Below are positions 6,801 to 13,974 of a stretch of 13,974 nt of DNA, one piece after another (position 1 is the stretch's first letter; every line of letters begins with the position of its first letter). Position numbers and translations under genes: made by a program. The stretch covers positions 1 to 13,974 of the forward strand of contig CAMLSH010000047.1 of NCBI GenBank assembly GCA_946482625.1, read 5' to 3'. The DNA is from an uncultured Opitutaceae bacterium. Lineage in GTDB: Bacteria > Verrucomicrobiota > Verrucomicrobiae > Opitutales > Opitutaceae. The notes below the pieces were generated by a model, which worked only from the letters and a program-made list of their open reading frames with translations, searched no databases and was not told the origin of the DNA.

Positions 6801-9557
6801 TCAAGGTGTGCCGGAGGCCTCGAAGTGAGACCAAGGGAAGTTTCCGATGTAGCGGATGTAGTATTTGCCGTTGATGCGCGGCGGCAGCGAATTGGACCAG
6901 CGGTTGGTGAAGTTCACCCCGTTGATCTCGACCAGCTGCATGTTCCACGAGTTTACGAAGCTGATCGTCCCGGACGTTTCCCAGCAGAATTCGCCGATGC
7001 CGTTATTGGCGAAAGGCAGCGTGACGATCGCTGGATTGCCGCAGGGCAACGTCGTGGATGTCACCGTGATCGCCGCGGTGGCGGTGAAGCCGCCGCTTTG
7101 AGTCGTGACGGTGATGGTGGCGGAACCAACTGCGACGCCGGTGACAACGCCGGAGGCGGTGACGGTGGCGACCGCGGGATTGCTGGAAGCCCACGTGACG
7201 GTTTTGTCGGTGGCATTGGCCGGAGCGACGGTTGCGGTGAGCGCGCTGGTGGCACCGACCGCGATCGACGCGGATACTGGCGAAACGGTGACGCCGGTCA
7301 CGGGCACGCTGACCGAGGTGACGGTGATGGTGGATGTCGCGGTGAAGCCGCCGCTTTGAGTGATGACCGTGATCGTGGCGGTGCCTGAGCCCACGCCGGT
7401 GACGACACCAGAGGAGTTGACGGTGGCGACGGCAGGATTGCTCGTGATCCAGGTGACGGCCTGGTTGGTGGCGTTGGCGGGGGCGACGGTCGCGGTGAGC
7501 GTGGTTGAGGCGCCTGCGGCGAGCGTGGTGCTCGTGGGTGCGACGGTGACACCGGTCACGGGAATGGTGACGACGGGGCTGCCGAAGAACCGGCCGTACT
7601 CGGCGTTGGCGAGGGCGATCTCCACCTGTGCCCAGAAGCGGTGATAGGCTTTCGTGTAAGGCGTATTATTCAGGTAGGAAGCCGCGAGCGCGTTCCAATC
7701 GGGGTCATCAAGGTACTTCGTGCGGAGGTCGATGAACTTCACGCCGGGGACGATGGGGTCGCCGTTGGCCATGCGGCCGGACCAGTCGGAGGGGATATGG
7801 ACCTCTTGTTCGAAGAAGCGGCTGAAGTCACCGCGGGCCTCTTCGACGGCAACGCCTTTGCCGGTGGGCTCATAGTGTTTTGTCCACATGCGATCGAGAA
7901 TCTCGCGGGCGAGGTCGCGCGTCTGTGTGTCGAGCGTGCCGTAACGCTGGGTGGCGGCGGCGTGGTAGATGAACGTTTTGGCGAGCGAGGCGGCGATGCC
8001 GAGATCCTTGCCGTAGGTGACGACGTTGACGTGGAGGTTGGTGTTTGCGGCGGGATTGGCTGGCACCCATGTGGCGGGCGCGCCGGTCCAGGAGATCTCT
8101 CCCGGGATGTCGAAAGTGCCGTCGGCATTCAGGCGGACGACGGAGCGGGCCCATGGTATCCATTTATCCATGATCTTCTTCGCGCGGGCGTCGTTGGTCA
8201 TGTAGTAATACTCCGCGACGCGTTCGACGGACCAGGCTTGGAAGCCGAACCAGGTATTGCTGCCCGGATCGCGGTAAACGGGATTATCTTGGTAGCCCAT
8301 GCCGTAGAAGGTCGGCGTGCCGGCGGGATAAGTCTCGTAGCGGCCGTTCCAGCTGTTGGTGGCGCCGCCGGCGATCGCGCCCTCGGCGGATTGGAGCCAT
8401 TGGTAGAACTCGAGCTGGCGCGTGAGACTTTGGGCCCAGTCGCGCGCACCGTTTGTAGAAGCGGGGCGCAGCTCGGGCGTGGCGCTCAGAGCGTAGGCGG
8501 CGACGGGATTCTGGTAGCCGAAATGATTATGGCTGCAACCGATGCGCCAGGCCCAGCCCTGGGAGACAAGCGGGCCGCCCCAGGCGTAGTACCACGAGAT
8601 CAAGTAGTGGGCGCTGTCGTAGCCCATGCCTCCGGCCGCGGCCTTGTTCTGCACGCCCATCGGCTTGAAATATTTGTCGAACATCGAAAGGCGGACGAAG
8701 TCGCCCATCTTGGCGGTCTTCGCGAGGGGCAGCACGGAGGAGGGATTGAGTCCCTGCTCGCGCGCGAATTGGACGCCCCAATACACGGCCTGGACTACGC
8801 GGGCATCGGCATCGGGTGCGTTGGTGTAGCGCCACTGGGCGGCAGGGGCGGAGGTTTCGCGGACGAAGAGCTTCATGAAGCCGGTGCCGTCGTTGGAGCC
8901 CCAGCGGAAGTTGTCCCAGCTCGGGTGCGGCACGGTTTCCCATACGGACTCCTGCTCGCCGCGTTGAAACGTATTGATGTAGGAAGGCGTGCTGACGCCG
9001 TCGCCCTTGTTGCCGTAGCCGTAGAAATTATCGCAGTCGAACAGCCAGTGCATGCCGTAGACCTGCGAGCCGTAGGCTGCGGTCAGATCGGGAGAAACCG
9101 GATCGCGACCGACGGGCACGCCGGACTCGAGCGGAGCCGGATAGCCGCTGGGCAGGCCGAACTCGCCGGCGTAGGTGGCGGGCGCGTTGGGGTTATAGCT
9201 GCCGGTGGTGGGTTGCTGATCGACCGAGGGTATCGCGAGCGTCTCCATCTTCGTGAATGCGGCGTTGAACGGTGCCCAGTTTCCGGTGACACGGGCATTC
9301 ATCACCTCAAGCCAGAGCCAGTAGGAGTAGGCTTCGCTCGTGGTTTCGTGGCCGTGATCGGGCGCTTCGCAGATGAGCGATTCTACGCTGTGGTAGGGTA
9401 CGCCGTCGGCGCTGAAGTAGCCGTTGGCCGGGTTGGTGATCTTTGCGCGCAGATCGATGAAGCGCTGTGTGTATGGGTCTTGTTGAGCGAGGGCGGTGGA
9501 GCCGGCGCACGAAATGAATCCGAGCAGGAACGTGAAAAGACGTTTCGATTTTTTCAT
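6801..9557 (-). CDS. Secreted GH48 cellobiohydrolase with two BIG2 repeats and a CBM64-like terminal module, 918 aa
   Basis: GH48 enzymes are processive cellulases that release cellobiose from reducing ends of cellulose by inversion. The ATG at 9557-9555 gives a Sec signal peptide (KKSKR, hydrophobic core, TALA before QQD, cleavage near 24). The frame is open further to 10007, but that part overlaps the GH9 gene in another frame and is not real. The catalytic domain spans about 26-660. It contains [17 protein letters not shown] (64-80), where E75 matches the catalytic acid known as E55 in Clostridium cellulolyticum CelF and E64 matches CelF E44. Other family blocks are [12 protein letters not shown] (171-182) and [15 protein letters not shown] (344-358). 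Two BIG2 repeats (about 665-834) and a CBM64-like module (839-918, C839 and C859) follow. No dockerin is present. It lies 206 bases downstream of GH9, probably in one unit. No Shine-Dalgarno is obvious. Confidence 0.95.
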   Translation of the reverse strand: MKKSKRLFTFLLGFISCAGSTALAQQDPYTQRFIDLRAKITNPANGYFSADGVPYHSVESLICEAPDHGHETTSEAYSYWLWLEVMNARVTGNWAPFNAAFTKMETLAIPSVDQQPTTGSYNPNAPATYAGEFGLPSGYPAPLESGVPVGRDPVSPDLTAAYGSQVYGMHWLFDCDNFYGYGNKGDGVSTPSYINTFQRGEQESVWETVPHPSWDNFRWGSNDGTGFMKLFVRETSAPAAQWRYTNAPDADARVVQAVYWGVQFAREQGLNPSSVLPLAKTAKMGDFVRLSMFDKYFKPMGVQNKAAAGGMGYDSAHYLISWYYAWGGPLVSQGWAWRIGCSHNHFGYQNPVAAYALSATPELRPASTNGARDWAQSLTRQLEFYQWLQSAEGAIAGGATNSWNGRYETYPAGTPTFYGMGYQDNPVYRDPGSNTWFGFQAWSVERVAEYYYMTNDARAKKIMDKWIPWARSVVRLNADGTFDIPGEISWTGAPATWVPANPAANTNLHVNVVTYGKDLGIAASLAKTFIYHAAATQRYGTLDTQTRDLAREILDRMWTKHYEPTGKGVAVEEARGDFSRFFEQEVHIPSDWSGRMANGDPIVPGVKFIDLRTKYLDDPDWNALAASYLNNTPYTKAYHRFWAQVEIALANAEYGRFFGSPVVTIPVTGVTVAPTSTTLAAGASTTLTATVAPANATNQAVTWITSNPAVATVNSSGVVTGVGSGTATITVITQSGGFTATSTITVTSVSVPVTGVTVSPVSASIAVGATSALTATVAPANATDKTVTWASSNPAVATVTASGVVTGVAVGSATITVTTQSGGFTATAAITVTSTTLPCGNPAIVTLPFANNGIGEFCWETSGTISFVNSWNMQLVEINGVNFTNRWSNSLPPRINGKYYIRYIGNFPWSHFEASGTP
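6804..7043 (-). other. CBM64-like C-terminal module of the GH48 protein
   Basis: Eighty residues with two cysteines, [33 protein letters not shown] and FPWSHFE. The regularly spaced Trp and Tyr are typical of a flat crystalline-cellulose-binding face. The layout resembles CBM64 as I remember it from Spirochaeta thermophila cellulases; the family name is from memory and needs a profile search. Aligned by eye, 61 of 80 residues are identical to the module at the end of the GH9 protein. Confidence 0.65.
7056..7565 (-). repeat. Two BIG2 (bacterial Ig-like group 2) repeats in GH48, period 86 aa / 258 nt
   Basis: Two units begin at residues 665 and 751. Each has the pattern [52 protein letters not shown] and [12 protein letters not shown]. 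They act as spacers between catalytic and binding domains and may contact the surface. The same unit length of 86 residues occurs in the GH9 protein. Confidence 0.9.
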
Positions 9558-9763
9558 GACTTTAAGTGACAAGGATTGGGGTGGGGTGAACGTTTGTCCC
9601 CCGGCAGGAGGAGCAAGCGGATGAGATGGCGCTCGATGACGAGCGGCGCTGCGCATGCAGTGGAAGCGAGAGGGGTATGGCGGCGCCGGAGAGGCCGGGC
9701 ATGCCGCCGGCGCCGCCCGGTGTTTGAGGCACCGGGCGCGGGTGGGAAAACGGTCAGGAGTGA
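9558..9763 (-). promoter_or_regulatory. Intergenic region between GH9 and GH48 with two GC-rich stem-loops
   Basis: Two perfect 9-bp inverted repeats lie here. 9714-9722 pairs with 9730-9738 (7-nt loop), and 9681-9689 pairs with 9707-9715 (17-nt loop). The first sits 25 bases past the GH9 stop. Neither is followed by a T-run on the minus strand, so they do not look like intrinsic terminators. Transcript stabilisation or processing that sets the GH9:GH48 ratio is a reasonable inference. No clear promoter or ribosome binding site for GH48 was found. Confidence 0.5.
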
Positions 9764-12960
<3,197 letters not shown>

Positions 12961-13974
12961 TCAGGCGTGCCTGTCGGAGCTGCCGGGGAACAGTGGCTGC
13001 GCGGCGGTGATCTTTTCTTCTTCGCGGGTGAAGCGGTAGAGGGGGATCGGCGGATTGCGGTCGAGCTGTTTGTGGAGCGCGGGATCGGTGCGCTTGAAGA
13101 GCTTCAAGTCGTTCAGGCCGGTGGCGTCGCAGGCGAGCAGGTCGGTATGGGCTTTGTGGACACGGAGGCGGCCGAGGACGCGGCTGGCGTCGGCGGGAAG
13201 CGGTGCGGAGGAGTTTGACGGCGCGGACTCGGTGGGCGGGGTTGAACCGGAAGCGCGGAGGTTTTTCCGTTCGAGGACGAGAACGCTGTACGGGAGCGAG
13301 CGCAGATCGACGCCGGCGCGTTGGCCGAATTTCACCCAGTTGGAGTCGGCGTAGATGCCGGTGGGTGCAGGAGCGAAGTAGTGGCACCAGTGGCGCTCGT
13401 TTTCGGGAGCGAAGAGCGGGCAGTTGAGCGCGTGCGTGCAGGGGGCGACGATGGTGAAGTTGTCGCGCAGGCGATCGCGCACGCTCGCGAGATCACGGCT
13501 GGAGGCGTGGGTGCCGGGCTCGATCCAGATGACGGCGTCGGCGCGGTCGATGAGTGCGAAGAGTTCGGAGCGGGCGGTGGCAGGAAGTTCGTTGAGGACG
13601 TGACTGAGGACGAGGGTGCCGATGGGCGCGGCGAAGGGTGACGGGCGGGGGGCGAGGGGGAGAGCGTCGGCGGGGAATTCGGAGACGGAAAGCGTGGGGA
13701 AGTTTTCCTTGGCGGCGGTGACGGCGAACTGGCGGGCGAGCGGGGAGTGATCCCAGACGCGCAGCGTATCGAAATTTTCGTGACCGAAGGCGGCGAGGAC
13801 GCGGCGGCCGGCGATGCCGCTGCCGCAGCCCCAGTCGAGGAGCGCGCGCGAAGGCGGCGTCCATTGGCGACGGCGGAGTTCGGCGAGGACGGCGTCCCAT
13901 TTCCAGCCGATGCGTTCGGCGTAGGTGAAGTCGTAGCTGGCGAGATCGGAGAGCGAGCGCCAGTAGGGGCCTTT
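12961..13974 (-). CDS. Rsm22/METTL17-type SAM methyltransferase, 3' part (runs off right edge)
   Basis: The frame is open from the right edge to TGA 12963-12961, giving 337 residues without the start. The internal GTG at 13482 is not the real start. Visible in order (fragment numbering): motif I LLDWGCGSGIAG (45-56), WDHSPLARQFA (74-84), and LVLSHVLNEL (121-130) followed by IWIEPGTH (149-156), all typical of the Rsm22 family. Next is a cysteine cluster C179-x5-C185-x11-C197 in VAPCTHALNCPLF and HWCHYF, with a fourth cysteine C282 in LLACDAT. The mitochondrial relatives Rsm22/METTL17 bind the small ribosomal subunit and are reported to carry a 4Fe-4S cluster on four cysteines. Bacterial members are poorly studied, so a ribosome-assembly role is inferred. 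Residues about 236-262 are a Ser/Pro/Ala-rich, probably disordered insert. GH9 follows 245 bases downstream on the same strand. Confidence 0.88.
   Translation of the reverse strand, partial: KGPYWRSLSDLASYDFTYAERIGWKWDAVLAELRRRQWTPPSRALLDWGCGSGIAGRRVLAAFGHENFDTLRVWDHSPLARQFAVTAAKENFPTLSVSEFPADALPLAPRPSPFAAPIGTLVLSHVLNELPATARSELFALIDRADAVIWIEPGTHASSRDLASVRDRLRDNFTIVAPCTHALNCPLFAPENERHWCHYFAPAPTGIYADSNWVKFGQRAGVDLRSLPYSVLVLERKNLRASGSTPPTESAPSNSSAPLPADASRVLGRLRVHKAHTDLLACDATGLNDLKLFKRTDPALHKQLDRNPPIPLYRFTREEEKITAAQPLFPGSSDRHA

Noticed and set aside
7641..9569. Open frame of 642 codons on the plus strand, antisense to GH48
   Set aside because: It is an exact shadow of the GH48 coding region produced by strong G/C third-position bias. 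The translation is Gly/Val/Ala-rich with no recognisable domain.
12961..13482. Separate 173-residue gene starting at GTG 13482
   Set aside because: The frame continues open to the right edge with clear methyltransferase motifs, so this is only the C-terminal half of a larger gene.

Overview
The window looks like chromosomal DNA of a high-GC Gram-negative bacterium, most likely a verrucomicrobium of the Opitutaceae type. This is inferred from strong G/C third-position bias, weak or absent Shine-Dalgarno sequences, Sec signal peptides, large secreted multi-domain proteins and the overall gene style. No rRNA or taxonomic marker is present, so the assignment is tentative. No tRNA, rRNA, CRISPR array, transposase or phage gene was seen.

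Left part (1-4061): the 5' end of rimO (minus strand) runs off the left edge. Next comes a 35-residue lysine-rich protein gene (minus) with its own intrinsic terminator. A divergent 1012-residue secreted von Willebrand factor A (VWA) protein (plus) follows, with Hydin-like repeats and a C-terminal Cys/transmembrane/Arg tail that looks like a sorting or anchoring signal. A 48-residue two-helix membrane protein gene (minus) converges on it, and terminators lie between the two.

Middle (4215-6743): rsgA (ribosome-assembly GTPase, plus) is followed by a gene that reads clearly as a bacterial protein-arginine-methyltransferase-like enzyme (plus). Between them is a 200-base non-coding stretch with short repeats.

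Right part (6744-12960): two large secreted cellulases lie in tandem on the minus strand. The promoter-proximal gene encodes a GH9 endoglucanase with a CBM3c-like module. The second encodes a GH48 reducing-end cellobiohydrolase. Both end in the same tail: 86-residue BIG2 Ig-like repeats (three in GH9, two in GH48) and an 80-residue aromatic-rich module that resembles CBM64. No dockerin, cohesin or membrane anchor is visible, so they look like a freely secreted, non-cellulosomal endo/exo pair held to cellulose by the shared terminal module. A strong intrinsic terminator closes the unit after GH48. GC-rich stem-loops without a T-run sit between the genes, and a run of ten C lies in the GH9 leader.

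Far right (12961-13974): a Rsm22/METTL17-type methyltransferase gene (minus) is open to the window edge. It keeps the SAM-binding motif and four candidate iron-sulphur cysteines. The housekeeping genes (rimO, rsgA, rsm22-like) all concern the ribosome but do not form one operon. The main biological content is the GH9-GH48 cellulase pair.
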